A stretch of 64,000 nucleotides of DNA from Acidobacteriota bacterium (GTDB lineage: Bacteria; Acidobacteriota; Terriglobia; Terriglobales; Acidobacteriaceae), in assembly GCA_013289875.1 (NCBI GenBank), contig JABCZC010000023.1:1-64000 (forward strand), written 5' to 3'. Both the position numbers and the translations under genes were made by a program. The notes beneath the pieces are model-generated. The model had not been told where the DNA came from. It searched no databases and saw nothing but the letters and a program-made list of their open reading frames with translations. Within the stretch, counting starts at the first letter, position 1, and each line of letters begins with the position of its first letter. Of the stretch, positions 53,205 to 62,598 are shown piece by piece.

Positions 53205-53391
53205 AAATCCCCCACATTCTTAGTGTAAGCAGCGGGTTTCTGACACTTGCACGCGGGATGTCATCCCTTTGTCATGTGTGGCATGTGGCTGCACTGCCAC
53301 GACTTATGGCATTTTGAGAATCATGCGCCTTTCCACAGCATGCCGGTCACCGCCACTTTGGTCGCGGTGACTTTAAGCGCATTGCTCTTTA

Positions 53392-54441
53392 CTACCACTC
53401 CAGCAACAACATTTCGGCGCAGAAGCCCGGGCCCATGGCGGCGAGAATACTGCGTGTGCCGGGTTTAGGCCGCTGGTGCTTCATGACCTCGTCGAGAACC
53501 ACGAGCACCGAGGCGGAGGAGAGGTTTCCGACACGGCGCAACGCCTCCCAAGAGACATCGAGCGCCTCCTTTTCTACTCCCAGAGCCTCGGCAGAGGCCT
53601 CCAAGACCTTGGGACCGCCGGTATGCATGATCCATGAACCGATGTCGCTCCGCGTCAATCCCTGCGATGCGAGAAAACCATCGACATCGCGGCCAAGATT
53701 CTCGCGAACTACCTTGGGGACGTCGGGCGAAAGAACAATGCCAAAGCCCTTCTCGGAAATATCCCAGCCCATAACGTACTCGGTGTCCGGGTAGAAGACC
53801 TGGTGGCTGGCAACAATGCGGGGGCCGTGAAGAGGAACCTTGTCGCCGGCGATGAGGGCCGCGGCACAGCCATCGCCGAAGAGGCCGGAGGAAATAAGGT
53901 TCGCCACTGACATATCGCCGCGTTGCCAGGTGAGCGAGCAGAGCTCCACGGACAGCAGCACGGCAATCTGGTCGGGATAGGCGCGAACATAATCGGCGCA
54001 GCGGGCGAGTCCGGCGGCCCCGGCCACGCAACCCAGGCCGAAGATTGGATTGCGCTTGATATTCGGCGAGAGCTTCATGATGTTGACCAGGCGCGCATCG
54101 ATGGATGGGCTGCAGACACCGGTAACTGACACAAAGAACAGGGCCCCGAGGCGATCGCGGGTCAGGCCGGACTGCTTCAGCAGGCACTCGATGGCCTGCT
54201 CGCCGAGCTGGAGGGCGGTTTCGATCCAGACGTTGTTGGTCTTGCCCCAGGTGTCGAGTGCCTCATATTCGTCAAGCGGGCGTGAGAAGTAGCGCCCTTC
54301 TACGCCGGTGCGGGCATGCAGGCGCTCGAGGATCGCTGCTTTATCGGGACCTTTGCCCCAATACGTTTTGAGTTCGTCCACCACCTCTTGCTGCTTGAAG
54401 TAGTAAGGCGGAAATGCCGTGGTTGTGGCTGCAATGCGCAT
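53392..54441 (-). CDS. Type III polyketide synthase
   Basis: The 349-residue enzyme makes alkylpyrones or alkylresorcinols by iterative condensation of malonyl-CoA on a fatty-acyl starter. The catalytic triad is intact: Cys138 in GLGCVAGAAG, His273 in IMHTGGPKV and Asn306 in GNLSSAS. SGLFGDGCAAALI and the end AAMGPGFCAEMLLLEW also match the chalcone/stilbene-synthase family. The ATG is the only sensible start. It is the first gene of the unit with the flavoprotein reductase. Confidence 0.95.
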   Translation of the reverse strand: MRIAATTTAFPPYYFKQQEVVDELKTYWGKGPDKAAILERLHARTGVEGRYFSRPLDEYEALDTWGKTNNVWIETALQLGEQAIECLLKQSGLTRDRLGALFFVSVTGVCSPSIDARLVNIMKLSPNIKRNPIFGLGCVAGAAGLARCADYVRAYPDQIAVLLSVELCSLTWQRGDMSVANLISSGLFGDGCAAALIAGDKVPLHGPRIVASHQVFYPDTEYVMGWDISEKGFGIVLSPDVPKVVRENLGRDVDGFLASQGLTRSDIGSWIMHTGGPKVLEASAEALGVEKEALDVSWEALRRVGNLSSASVLVVLDEVMKHQRPKPGTRSILAAMGPGFCAEMLLLEW

Positions 54442-54639
54442 CGTCAGTCATAGACTCCAAAAAGAATAGTAGTTTGAGTTTGACAGAGCGTCACGCAGAA
54501 GTCACGATTACGTTTTCCTTTATGTGGTCATCGAGATTCGGGGGGGAGGTCAAATAGAGGCTTCGCGCCGGCGAGTTTGGGCCGGGATTTGGCCACAAAG
54601 AGGGACAATTTCAGCGCCTTTGCTTGGCCAGAAACGCTC
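54442..54639. other. Gap between the M1 peptidase and PKS genes
   Basis: About 200 bases with a G-run (GGGGGGGAGG near 54540) and AT-rich stretches that may hold the PKS promoter (TTTGACAGAGCG near 54480). No gene is seen. Confidence 0.35.
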
Positions 54640-56460
54640 TCAATCCTGGGTGCAGAGCACGTCATTGTAGTAGTTGATCATCAGGCGTTTGATGGGCGAC
54701 GGCGAGGGGGGCAGCTTGACGGTACGATCGATGGTGGCGTTGCCGGCCATGGGCGCGGAGGCTATCTTGATTACTCGGCCGTCGGCCAGCTCAGCGTAAA
54801 TGGCAACGGGCATTTTGAATGAATCGGTGACATTTCCCTGTGTCAGCTTAATATGCACGGAAGCTCCATCCGAGTTCTGGTTAATCTCGGTCGCAAAGGA
54901 GTAGTGCGGCAGAGCGGTCCCATAGACGAATTCATTGAAAAACCAATCCATCCGCTGATTCCCGTCGAGGTCCATGGTACGGGTCATGTGTTTCTCGAGG
55001 ATGGCCTTGAAATCCTCCGTGGTTGCCGGTCTGGCGCGGTAAGTTTCGACAAAATCGTGCAGGGTGGCCTGCAGCCATTGGTCGCCCTCCCGTCCATTCC
55101 AATTCATCATGCGGATCATGTGGAGGATATATGCGCCTTTGGGATAAACCAGATCGCGATAGGCGTAGTCGCCCGAGCGGGAGTTAGCCAGCCGGTATCC
55201 CATGGTAACGGGACCCACATCGATGGGGCGGAAGCCCTGGGCGTTTTTCTCGGTGATCTGCTGACGCTGCTGCTTCCAGAAATCCCGGAATTCGTTGTTG
55301 TTCTTGTTTACCGACTGCAGAAAGATGGACGCGGAGAAATCGGCAAAGCCTTCACTCATCCACTGGTCGCGATAGCTGCGGAAGCTGACGGTCTGTCCCC
55401 ACCACTGGTGCGCGACCTCGTGGGGAGTCACAACCTTCCAGTACATGCGGTCAGAGTCGATGCCAAGCTGGTGGCGAATCGTCGTATCCCAGAAAGCGCA
55501 GATGGGGAGATAGACGAGCATGGGCCAGCTCTGGCCGTAATTGCAGGCAGTCTGCTGGGTGAGCGCGAGGCTCTGGAACTGGAGCTTGCCGAAATACTGG
55601 GAATAGATGTCGAGCGCCGCTTCGCCCTGGGCCATCGCCGACGTCAGCATAGCTGTTGTGTTCATGTTGCCCATGGTCCCGCCGACGAGGTGCGTGACGC
55701 TGTCGGGAATCTCCGTGTTCGCGTAGGCATCCAGCGTGAATCCACCGTTGAGCTTCGTCTCCTGCTTCTTGAAACGGCCCATATTGAAGCCTGCGACGGG
55801 GATGGGAACATCGGTTACCCATTCTGTTACATTTTGACCGCCCTCTTCCGCCTGGCGCACCTGTTTGCCGGTTGCGATCAGATCGAGACCCTTCGGGACA
55901 CGGAAAATCATGTGATAGGTCGCATAGCTGCCCAGACCGCCTTCGCGCGCGCTGGGAAACCAACGCTCCCGAGCACCGCTCTCAAGGTAATAATTGCCGT
56001 TTCCCTCATCGTGGACGGCGTCCTTGCCGGCGTAAGTGATTTTCAGGACGTAGGGCTGGTCATTGGCAATCGGGCCGGGCAGGATCACGGCGAAGTCCGG
56101 ATCATAGTCCTTGTTCTCCTGAATAAAGTCGAGTTGCAGGCCGTCGCCATTCTGCACAGCCGAGACGCGGAGACTGGGATAGAGGCGCAGGGGAACCACG
56201 GCCAATCCCTTGCTGCGCGACCGGATGGAGGTCTTCGCGACGACGCTGATGGCCCCGTTCTTCGCCAGGGTGGTGTCGAGATCCTGCTGGTCGATGGAGT
56301 AGGAGTCGTTAGCCTCGTTCCCGTTGGCGACGCCGTCGTGGTACTCGGATTCATAATGAAAGGCGGTCCAGATGCCGTTGCGGGTATCGTTCCAGGTCAT
56401 CAACTCGACCTCTTCGGGAGAGACGCCGAGGGCCCCGTGAGGATCTATCATGAAGATCAT
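54640..56460 (-). CDS. M1-family zinc aminopeptidase, C-terminal part of a split gene
   Basis: The 606-residue part carries the gluzincin catalytic site HEVAHQWWG with the third ligand Glu in SEGFADF 18 residues on, as in M1 aminopeptidases. It also has the propeller-like N-domain (VPIPVAGFNMGRFKK) and a C-terminal beta-domain. The substrate-gating G-x-M-E-N motif is not seen. Its first residues (MIFMIDPHGALGVSPEEVEL) are mid-protein in relatives. The upstream open frame, overlapping by four bases, encodes what should be the preceding 190 residues. One missing base near 56489 separates them (see the N-terminal part). Confidence 0.85.
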   Translation of the reverse strand: MIFMIDPHGALGVSPEEVELMTWNDTRNGIWTAFHYESEYHDGVANGNEANDSYSIDQQDLDTTLAKNGAISVVAKTSIRSRSKGLAVVPLRLYPSLRVSAVQNGDGLQLDFIQENKDYDPDFAVILPGPIANDQPYVLKITYAGKDAVHDEGNGNYYLESGARERWFPSAREGGLGSYATYHMIFRVPKGLDLIATGKQVRQAEEGGQNVTEWVTDVPIPVAGFNMGRFKKQETKLNGGFTLDAYANTEIPDSVTHLVGGTMGNMNTTAMLTSAMAQGEAALDIYSQYFGKLQFQSLALTQQTACNYGQSWPMLVYLPICAFWDTTIRHQLGIDSDRMYWKVVTPHEVAHQWWGQTVSFRSYRDQWMSEGFADFSASIFLQSVNKNNNEFRDFWKQQRQQITEKNAQGFRPIDVGPVTMGYRLANSRSGDYAYRDLVYPKGAYILHMIRMMNWNGREGDQWLQATLHDFVETYRARPATTEDFKAILEKHMTRTMDLDGNQRMDWFFNEFVYGTALPHYSFATEINQNSDGASVHIKLTQGNVTDSFKMPVAIYAELADGRVIKIASAPMAGNATIDRTVKLPPSPSPIKRLMINYYNDVLCTQD

Positions 56461-57053
56461 TTTGGACGCGTATTTCTTTCCGTCGAGGAGGCGAGGAAAA
56501 ACCCGCCGGGCTCCGGACTCAACACATCCTGAAGCAGACGAGCATCGAGATTCCAGTGAAGCTTCGTGTGAGTCGCGTCGGCAAATTGCTGCCCGACGGA
56601 GGTGTATGCTCCTTCGGCCGTGCCCTTGCCGACGGCGGCTTTGCGAATCTCGGCAGCGGAGGTGTCCGTGAAACGGAGCACGGCAGTGTCGAAGTTCTCA
56701 TCGAGCTGCGGTTCTTTAGTCAGCAAGGCGATGCTGCGGCGTTCCTGCTCAATGGGGGGAACCAGGTGAAGACTTCCCTGCCCGCGAAATACGGCGCCGG
56801 TGATTTTCCCATTGACCTCTCCGTAGAATGCGAACGCTCCAGAGTGAAAGGTGAAAACGGCAGCGTCCCGCTTGAGGACGAACTCCTTCACTTCCGTGGT
56901 CTCGCCACCGGGAAGGAGGCGGCGAAGTTGAGTGTAAACGGGGTAGTTGTTGGGTGTCCGGGGTGAAGGCTGTCCGAGCACCCGGCTTGCGGGCAAAAGA
57001 ACGAATGAGAGGAGAAAGATCGAGAACATGGCAGAAAACGAGCAAGCGTGCAT
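56457..57053 (-). CDS. M1 aminopeptidase, N-terminal part of the split gene
   Basis: The 198-residue frame has a signal peptide (FSIFLLSFVLLPASRVLG) and the family's N-terminal segment: VKEFVLKRDAAVFTFHSGAF, GAVFRGQGSLHLVPPIEQER and ARLLQDVLSPEPGGFFLA. After FFLA the frame reads SSTERNTRPK and stops. Adding one base in GCCTCCTCGACG (near 56489) gives FLDGKKYASK, which runs straight into MIFMIDPHGA of the next frame. So an ancestral gene of about 800 codons has been split. This may be a true frameshift, an assembly error or, less likely, a programmed slip. Confidence 0.8.
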   Translation of the reverse strand: MHACSFSAMFSIFLLSFVLLPASRVLGQPSPRTPNNYPVYTQLRRLLPGGETTEVKEFVLKRDAAVFTFHSGAFAFYGEVNGKITGAVFRGQGSLHLVPPIEQERRSIALLTKEPQLDENFDTAVLRFTDTSAAEIRKAAVGKGTAEGAYTSVGQQFADATHTKLHWNLDARLLQDVLSPEPGGFFLASSTERNTRPK

Positions 57054-57145
57054 TCAGAGCTGTTCCTTGGTGAATGGCTATTATGCTCGCGCTGAAACTT
57101 TGTGGCGATGGGAAAATTTGTCCTAAATGCCCGGGCCTTCGATTT

Positions 57146-57200
57146 CCCACCCTTCACGCAAAATCGCGCTGAAGGATGGGGCACCCCGAGTGTCGGGGTG
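57146..57200. repeat. Double intergenic hairpin, dispersed family
   Basis: CCCACCCTTCA (57146-57156) pairs imperfectly with TGAAGGATGGG (57170-57180), and CACCCCGA (57182-57189) pairs exactly with TCGGGGTG (57193-57200). It lies just downstream of folD and may end its transcript. The GGGGCACCC link recurs near 1.4, 25.65 and 28.63 kb. Confidence 0.6.
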
Positions 57201-57214
57201 AGGAGGCCTTTCGC

Positions 57215-58060
57215 TCAGGCTGCGGCTTTTTCCGCGGCCTCGACAGTTTGTGCGATGAGAGTGGCGATGGTCATCGGACCGACTCCGCCGGGAACGGGTG
57301 TGTAGGCCGCAACGCGGTCGATCACCTGAGTGAGCTCGATATCGCCGACACCGCCGGGATGATAGCCCGCGTCGACGACGATGGCACCGTCACGAATCCA
57401 ATCAGCCTTGATGAACTCCGGCTTACCGACGGCGCCGATGAGGATTTCGGCGCGGCGAACGACTTCGTGCAGGTTTTTCGTACGCGAGTGGCAGATGGTC
57501 ACGGTGGCGTTCGCGTTAAGGAGCATCATGGCCATAGGCTTGCCCAGAATCGGGCTGCGGCCCACGACGACGGCCTCTTTGCCCGCGATGTCGATGGCGT
57601 AGCGCGCAAGGAGGCGCATGATGCCGGCGGGGGTGGCCGATCCGTAAGCGGGCTCGCCCATGGCCATGCGGCCGAAGCCGTGGCTGGTTACACCGTCCAC
57701 ATCCTTTTCAATCGCGATGCGATCGAAACACTCACGTTCTTCGATCTGTTTGGGAACCGGATGCTGGAGCAGGATGCCGCGCACGCGCGGGTTGGCGTTC
57801 AGATCGTCGATGGCGGTGAGGAGCTGCTGCGTGGTCGTCTGTTCGGGGAGGGCGATGCTGAGCGACTCCATGCCGACGCGGCGGCAGGCGTTGCCTTTCA
57901 TGCGGACGTAGGTGGCGGAGGCGGGATCGGCTCCGACGAGAATGGTGGCCAGAATAGGTGGGTCGGAACCCATTGTTTCTTTTAGTTTTTGAACCCGGGA
58001 AAAAAGCTCAATTTCTAGCTCTTTTGCGTATGCCTTGCCGTCGAGAACCAATCCGGACAT
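57215..58060 (-). CDS. folD: Bifunctional methylene-THF dehydrogenase/cyclohydrolase FolD
   Basis: The 281-residue cytoplasmic enzyme converts 5,10-methylene-THF to 10-formyl-THF. It has the active-site Y51-x3-K55 in [27 protein letters not shown], the DVDGVTSHG motif, [27 protein letters not shown] and [15 protein letters not shown]. All are standard FolD blocks. Length is normal. Confidence 0.96.
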   Translation of the reverse strand: MSGLVLDGKAYAKELEIELFSRVQKLKETMGSDPPILATILVGADPASATYVRMKGNACRRVGMESLSIALPEQTTTQQLLTAIDDLNANPRVRGILLQHPVPKQIEERECFDRIAIEKDVDGVTSHGFGRMAMGEPAYGSATPAGIMRLLARYAIDIAGKEAVVVGRSPILGKPMAMMLLNANATVTICHSRTKNLHEVVRRAEILIGAVGKPEFIKADWIRDGAIVVDAGYHPGGVGDIELTQVIDRVAAYTPVPGGVGPMTIATLIAQTVEAAEKAAA

Positions 58061-58100
58061 ATCAGTCTAGTGTAATGGCGAGAGCCATTGGATCAAGCAC

Positions 58101-58772
58101 TTAGTCGACTGCCAAACTTAACTGGTGGCGGACGTCAGCGCCGCGGACCCAGAAAATCACGTCGGTGGCAATGTTAGTGGCGTGATCGGCGATGCGCTCC
58201 AGATTGCGGGCAACGATGATAGCCTGCAGCGCCTGCCGGGCTACGTTGGGCCGGTCCTGAATCACACGGGTCAAGTCGACCTGGGCTACGCGATTCATAC
58301 GGTCGATCTCATCGTCCATGCTGCGCACCGACTCGGCCAGCTGGGCATCCCCGTCCAGCAGGGCCTGGAGCGAGCTGCGAATCATTTTTCCGGCATAGTC
58401 GCCCATGCCGCCGAGATCCACCGGCAGGTCCACAACATCTTCGTCGATCAGATCGACGCAGCGGAGGGCAATGCTCATTGCCTGGTCGCCAATACGCTCC
58501 AGATCGCCGTTGATCTTGATCACGGCGAGTATGAAGCGTAGATCGATGGCCATAGGCTGCTCCTGGGCGAGCAACTCATAGGCCATTTCATCGACTTCCC
58601 GCTGCGCGGTGTTGATCGCGGTTTCATTCTCGCGCACGTACTGGCAGAGGCCCGTATCGCGCCGCAGATAGGCATCGACAGCGAACTCCATCGCCTGCTG
58701 CGCGAGCGCGGCCATGGCCAGCAACTTGTCCTTGAGCTCAGCCAGTTGCAGGTGAAAATGAATGCGCGGCAA
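58101..58772 (-). CDS. phoU: Phosphate-signalling regulator PhoU
   Basis: The 223-residue helical protein has two PhoU three-helix repeats (residues about 10-110 and 115-215). Their E/D-x3-D motifs bind metal clusters: ERIGDQAMSIALRC in the first and ERIADHATNIATDV in the second. PhoU links the Pst transporter to the PhoR kinase and damps phosphate uptake. The start is TTG with GAGGGA before it. No pst or phoR genes are in the window. Confidence 0.94.
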   Translation of the reverse strand: MPRIHFHLQLAELKDKLLAMAALAQQAMEFAVDAYLRRDTGLCQYVRENETAINTAQREVDEMAYELLAQEQPMAIDLRFILAVIKINGDLERIGDQAMSIALRCVDLIDEDVVDLPVDLGGMGDYAGKMIRSSLQALLDGDAQLAESVRSMDDEIDRMNRVAQVDLTRVIQDRPNVARQALQAIIVARNLERIADHATNIATDVIFWVRGADVRHQLSLAVD

Positions 58773-58896
58773 AGGATCCCTCTGATGTCATTGTGCATCA
58801 TGCAAGGCGACAAGAGTGCGAATTTTTGGCTCGGCACGTCACGGTAGCGGAACTGGTAGTTACCGTGTTCCACAATGCAAAGTGGACACTCGAGAA

Positions 58897-59643
58897 CTAG
58901 GCCAAACGATCTTCGGCCTGCTGGGCGGCTTCATAAATCTGATCGAAGGATTCGACCGCGTAGAGCACCTTCTGCATCTCGGAGACGAGGAATTGCTGGT
59001 CGAGCACCTGGTCGAGGTCGAAGTCGCGAATCTCGGGACCACAACTGATGACGTGACTCGATTCACCGTGCGAGGAGATCAATCCGCTGCCGTAGAGCTT
59101 GATTTTGCCGTTCTGGCGGATGACTCCAAATTCAACTGTGAACCAGAAAAGCCGGCCCATGCGTTCGAGCTTGTCCTTATCTGTTAGCCGGGCGCAGACC
59201 TTGCCATACTGCTGGAGGAAATCGGCGAAAACGGAATGCGCGTGCATGGGGACGTGTCCGAAGACGTCGTGAAAGATGTCCGGCTCGGGGGTGTATTCGA
59301 GCGAATCGCGGCTGCGCAGCCAGGTGGTGGTGGGAAACTGACGGGCGGCGAGCATCTCGAAGAAAGCGTCGGGGGGCAAAAAGCCGCTGACCGGCGTGGC
59401 GTTCCAGCGGGTGCGAGGCCCGAGGCGCTTGTTGACCTCGGCAAGATTGGGAATGGCGTCTTCGCGGAGGCCGATCTGGTCGAATCCGTCGAGGTACTCC
59501 TGGCAGGCATGCTCGGCGAGCTGGGGCATACGGCGCCTCACCAATTCGGCCCAGACGGCATGCTGCTCGGGAGTATAGGCGGCCCAGTCCTGCTGGATCA
59601 GATATGGTTCGGCGACAGTCAAGGCGGGGGCCTGGGTATTCAT
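58897..59643 (-). CDS. phhA: Phenylalanine 4-monooxygenase PhhA
   Basis: The 248-residue iron- and pterin-dependent enzyme hydroxylates phenylalanine to tyrosine. The two His and one Glu iron ligands are in PDIFHDVFGHVPMHAH (H125, H130) and LFWFTVEFGV (E171). FPTTTWLRSRDSLEYTPEPD and SGLISSHGE match the bacterial single-domain form, without the regulatory domain of animals. The start at 59643 has a weak GGAG site. The neighbouring hpd encodes a later step of the tyrosine route. Confidence 0.95.
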   Translation of the reverse strand: MNTQAPALTVAEPYLIQQDWAAYTPEQHAVWAELVRRRMPQLAEHACQEYLDGFDQIGLREDAIPNLAEVNKRLGPRTRWNATPVSGFLPPDAFFEMLAARQFPTTTWLRSRDSLEYTPEPDIFHDVFGHVPMHAHSVFADFLQQYGKVCARLTDKDKLERMGRLFWFTVEFGVIRQNGKIKLYGSGLISSHGESSHVISCGPEIRDFDLDQVLDQQFLVSEMQKVLYAVESFDQIYEAAQQAEDRLA

Positions 59644-59745
59644 AAAAATTCGACTCCGGCAAAACATTTAAGGGTTGCACCGGGGAGGGGAGGGTGTCAA
59701 ACGGGAATGGGCTTTCACCGACGTAAAATCACAATTTACCCCATC

Positions 59746-59820
59746 ATGGATTCGCCAATGCCCAAACAGATACTCATGCCCGGGATGGACGGGACCGGAG
59801 AGCTGTTCGCGGACTCTTGA
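59746..59820 (+). pseudogene. Relic: start of an alpha/beta-hydrolase gene
   Basis: A 24-codon frame encodes MPKQILMPGMDGTGELFADS and stops. The P-G-M-D-G-T-G-x-L-F pattern is the conserved oxyanion-loop start of a group of alpha/beta hydrolases. The rest of the gene is missing. It lies 49 bases upstream of the LLM flavoprotein gene. Confidence 0.55.
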
Positions 59821-59868
59821 CTATGCATCTCTCTCCCGCGTGGCTCATCTATTCGTTAGACAACTACG

Positions 59869-60912
59869 ATGAATTCTCCGTCACGGCTTTCGAAGACTCC
59901 ACTTTCGATTCTTGATCTGGCGTATGTGCGCCAGGGCGGCACAATTGCCGAGGCTTTTCGCAACACGCTCGGCTTGGCGCAGCAGGCCGAGCGCTGGGGT
60001 TACAAGCGCTTCTGGCTGGCCGAGCACCACAACATCTCTGGGGTGGCCTCGGCGGCGACTTCGGTGCTGATCGGGCATGTGGCCGGGGGCACGAAGAGGA
60101 TTCGGGTGGGATCGGGCGGCATTATGCTGCCGAACCACGCTCCGCTGGTGATCGCCGAGCAATTTGGCACGCTGGAAGTGCTGTATCCGGGGCGCATCGA
60201 TCTGGGGCTGGGGCGCGCGCCGGGCGGCGACTACGCCGTGACCCGCGCCCTCCGCAAGGACTTGCGGAGCAACGGTGACGACTTCCCAGCCCTGCTTGAG
60301 GAGTTGCGGAGGTATCTTGCGCCGCCGAGGCTGGGCGAAGTGGTGATGGCGTATCCGGGTGCAGGGACGAATGTTCCGATCTGGCTGCTCGGCTCCAGCG
60401 GATTCAGCGCGGCGCTGGCGGCGGAACTAGGCCTTCCGTTTGCTTTTGCGGCTCATTTCCAACCTGACAACCTGCTGCCGGCGCTCGATCTCTATCGGCG
60501 GAGCTTTCGTCCGTCTGAGATTCTGGAGGGGCCGTACACGATGGCGGGGATCCCGGTGATCGCCGCGGAAACGGATGAGGAAGCCAGGTGGCTGGCGACG
60601 ACTCCGCAGCAGGCATTTCTTAACCTGATCCGGAACCGTCCGGGACCGCTGATGTCGCCGACTGAGAAATTGGACTGGAATCCGTTTGAGGAAGCAGCAG
60701 TGGAGGCGAAACTGCGCGCCGCGGTAGTGGGAAGCGGTGAGACGGTACAGGAGGGTCTGGAGCTGTTTCTCGCCGAAACAAAGGTGGACGAACTGATGAT
60801 CGCGACCACCCTCTACGACCATGCGGCACGGCTGCGTTCCTATGAGATTGTGGCGGAGGTAGCTGGGATCACGCAGCGGGAAAATTCGCTTGCCGAGGTC
60901 GCGGATTTCTAG
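59869..60912 (+). CDS. LLM-class flavin-dependent oxidoreductase
   Basis: The 347-residue protein is of the luciferase-like monooxygenase (bacterial alkanal/MsnO8-like) family: [20 protein letters not shown] at the N-terminus, [58 protein letters not shown] and [20 protein letters not shown]. It forms a TIM barrel using reduced flavin. The substrate is unknown. It lies between phhA and hpd, so a link to aromatic catabolism is possible but not shown. Confidence 0.92.
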   Translation: MNSPSRLSKTPLSILDLAYVRQGGTIAEAFRNTLGLAQQAERWGYKRFWLAEHHNISGVASAATSVLIGHVAGGTKRIRVGSGGIMLPNHAPLVIAEQFGTLEVLYPGRIDLGLGRAPGGDYAVTRALRKDLRSNGDDFPALLEELRRYLAPPRLGEVVMAYPGAGTNVPIWLLGSSGFSAALAAELGLPFAFAAHFQPDNLLPALDLYRRSFRPSEILEGPYTMAGIPVIAAETDEEARWLATTPQQAFLNLIRNRPGPLMSPTEKLDWNPFEEAAVEAKLRAAVVGSGETVQEGLELFLAETKVDELMIATTLYDHAARLRSYEIVAEVAGITQRENSLAEVADF

Positions 60913-61093
60913 ACCTATTTTCTTATCCAGGCGTGGGATGGTGAGCGGTTGGGTACCTCCGACTCGTCTACCACCTATGGGTATTAGCCAATCGTTTTCA
61001 GGAAGGTATATGGTAATGAGTCGCCATGCGCCCGGAACCTGTTTTGGGATGCGGGGCGTCGATATGCATCGAACCAAATGGAGTCGTTGATCT

Positions 61094-62218
61094 ATGTCCA
61101 CCTTGCTTCATCCTGAAGTCACAACTGAAAAGGATTTCCTCCCCCTCAATGGCACGGACTATGTCGAGTTCTACGTCGGCAACGCCCGCCAGGCCGCTTA
61201 CTATTACCGCCTCGCCTTTGGCATGAGCCTCGTGGCCTACGCGGGCCCTGAGACAGGCTTGCGCGATCGCGCCTCTTACGTTCTGCAGCAAGGCAAGATT
61301 CGTTTTGTGCTGACCACTCCGCTGCGCCCGGATGGCGAGATCGCTCACCATGTGCATCGCCATGGTGACGGTGTGCGCGATGTAGCCCTGTGGGTGGATG
61401 ACGCCAGACAGGCCTGGAAAGAGACCACTAAACGCGGTGCGCGCAGCGTCCACGAACCCTACGAGTTGAAGGACGAGTATGGGAGGGTGAAGCTGGCGGC
61501 CATCGCCACGTATGGCGATACCATCCACACCTTTGTCGAGCGCTCGAACTACAACGGTCCCTTTCTGCCCGGTTATCGGAGCGAACCAGAGGACAAACTG
61601 GCGCGCCCAACAGGCCTGCTTTATGTCGACCACATGGTTGGCAACGTTGGTTGGAACGAGATGAATCGCTGGGTGGATTTCTACTCGCAGGTGATGGGAT
61701 TCGGGCTCTACCAGCACTTCGACGACAAGGATATTTCCACGGAATACTCGGCCCTGATGTCGAAGGTGATGGCCAATGGCAACGGCCGGGTAAAATTCCC
61801 CATCAACGAGCCAGCGGAGGGCCGCAGGAAGTCGCAGATCGAAGAGTATCTCGAGTATTACCACGGTCCGGGCGTGCAGCACGTTGCGCTGGCGACGAAC
61901 GATATTCTCTCTACCGTCTCGAAACTACAGGCGCAGGGCGTCGGCTTCCTGAAGGTGCCGCACAGCTACTACACGGAACTCGAAGCGCGCGTGGGCAAGA
62001 TCTCCGAGCCGATTCATGAACTGGAGAAGCTGGGCATTCTGGTCGATCGCGACGATGAAGGCTACATGCTGCAGATCTTCACTCGACCGGTAGAGGATCG
62101 CCCGACGCTGTTCTACGAGATCATTCAGCGCAAGGGCAGCCGCAGCTTCGGCAAGGGCAACTTCAAGGCTCTGTTCGAGGCTATCGAGCGCGAGCAGGGC
62201 GAACGCGGCAATCTGTAA
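61094..62218 (+). CDS. hpd: 4-hydroxyphenylpyruvate dioxygenase
   Basis: The 374-residue Fe(II) enzyme converts 4-hydroxyphenylpyruvate to homogentisate. It has two vicinal-oxygen-chelate domains (about 15-155 and 175-350). The iron ligands match: His in LLYVDHMVGNV, His in GPGVQHVALATND, and Glu in TLFYEIIQRKGS. The C-terminal GKGNFKALFEAIEREQ helix is the usual gate. The start follows GGAGTCG. Homogentisate dioxygenase is not in the window. A strong terminator follows. Confidence 0.96.
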   Translation: MSTLLHPEVTTEKDFLPLNGTDYVEFYVGNARQAAYYYRLAFGMSLVAYAGPETGLRDRASYVLQQGKIRFVLTTPLRPDGEIAHHVHRHGDGVRDVALWVDDARQAWKETTKRGARSVHEPYELKDEYGRVKLAAIATYGDTIHTFVERSNYNGPFLPGYRSEPEDKLARPTGLLYVDHMVGNVGWNEMNRWVDFYSQVMGFGLYQHFDDKDISTEYSALMSKVMANGNGRVKFPINEPAEGRRKSQIEEYLEYYHGPGVQHVALATNDILSTVSKLQAQGVGFLKVPHSYYTELEARVGKISEPIHELEKLGILVDRDDEGYMLQIFTRPVEDRPTLFYEIIQRKGSRSFGKGNFKALFEAIEREQGERGNL

Positions 62219-62230
62219 GGTGCTGGCAGC

Positions 62231-62248
62231 ACAGGCGGAAGCGCCTGT
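62231..62248. repeat. Small inverted repeat after hpd
   Basis: ACAGGCG (62231-62237) and CGCCTGT (62242-62248) form a seven-base stem with a four-base loop, upstream of the main terminator. Confidence 0.5.
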
Positions 62249-62265
62249 AGCGATATAAGTGCGAG

Positions 62266-62295
62266 AAGCCACTCTGACTATCAGAGTGGCTTTTT
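62266..62295 (+). terminator. Rho-independent terminator of hpd
   Basis: AAGCCACTCTGA (62266-62277) and TCAGAGTGGCTT (62281-62292) form a perfect 12-base stem with loop CTA, followed by T to 62295. This is a strong intrinsic terminator. Confidence 0.9.
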
Positions 62296-62352
62296 CCGAT
62301 CCGGCATTTTGCACGGAAGCCAGGTGTCGTTGAGAGCAGGCAGCTGATTGAA

Positions 62353-62553
62353 TCACAGCTGTTCGGACGTATCACGGTCGCCATCAATTCTTTGCCGTGC
62401 GACATGCAGGCTGGGGTGGGAGGCCATCAGATTCTTCCAGCGTTGACGCCTTCGGTATGTCTGGAACGAGCGGAAAACTACCGCAAGAATGACCCCTGCA
62501 AGAAAAACCACCAGACAGATCTGGGCCCGCTTGCTCACTGCAATGCCTCTCAT
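62353..62553 (-). CDS. Small single-helix membrane protein
   Basis: The 66-residue protein has one hydrophobic helix (RAQICLVVFLAGVILAVVFR) followed by an Arg-rich cytoplasmic stretch. A GTG start at codon 6 with GAGAGG before it is equally possible. It lies 45 bases downstream of the next membrane-protein gene on the same strand. Function unknown. Confidence 0.45.
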   Translation of the reverse strand: MRGIAVSKRAQICLVVFLAGVILAVVFRSFQTYRRRQRWKNLMASHPSLHVARQRIDGDRDTSEQL

Positions 62554-62598
62554 TCGAGTGTAACGCTGGAATTCGGCTGAAAAGACGCTGGCAGTACT

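Noticed and set aside
53247-53391. Possible methyltransferase gene between the PKS and flavoprotein genes
   Set aside because: The gap is too short, and minus-strand frames contain early stops; only an inverted repeat is seen.
54853-56532. 559-residue plus-strand open frame
   Set aside because: It is antisense to the M1 peptidase, which has a complete zinc site; the frame has no domain or ribosome-binding site.
59820-59870. Open frame reading on from the hydrolase relic towards the LLM gene as its 3' end
   Set aside because: The sequence after the stop has no hydrolase motif and overlaps the LLM gene's ribosome-binding region.
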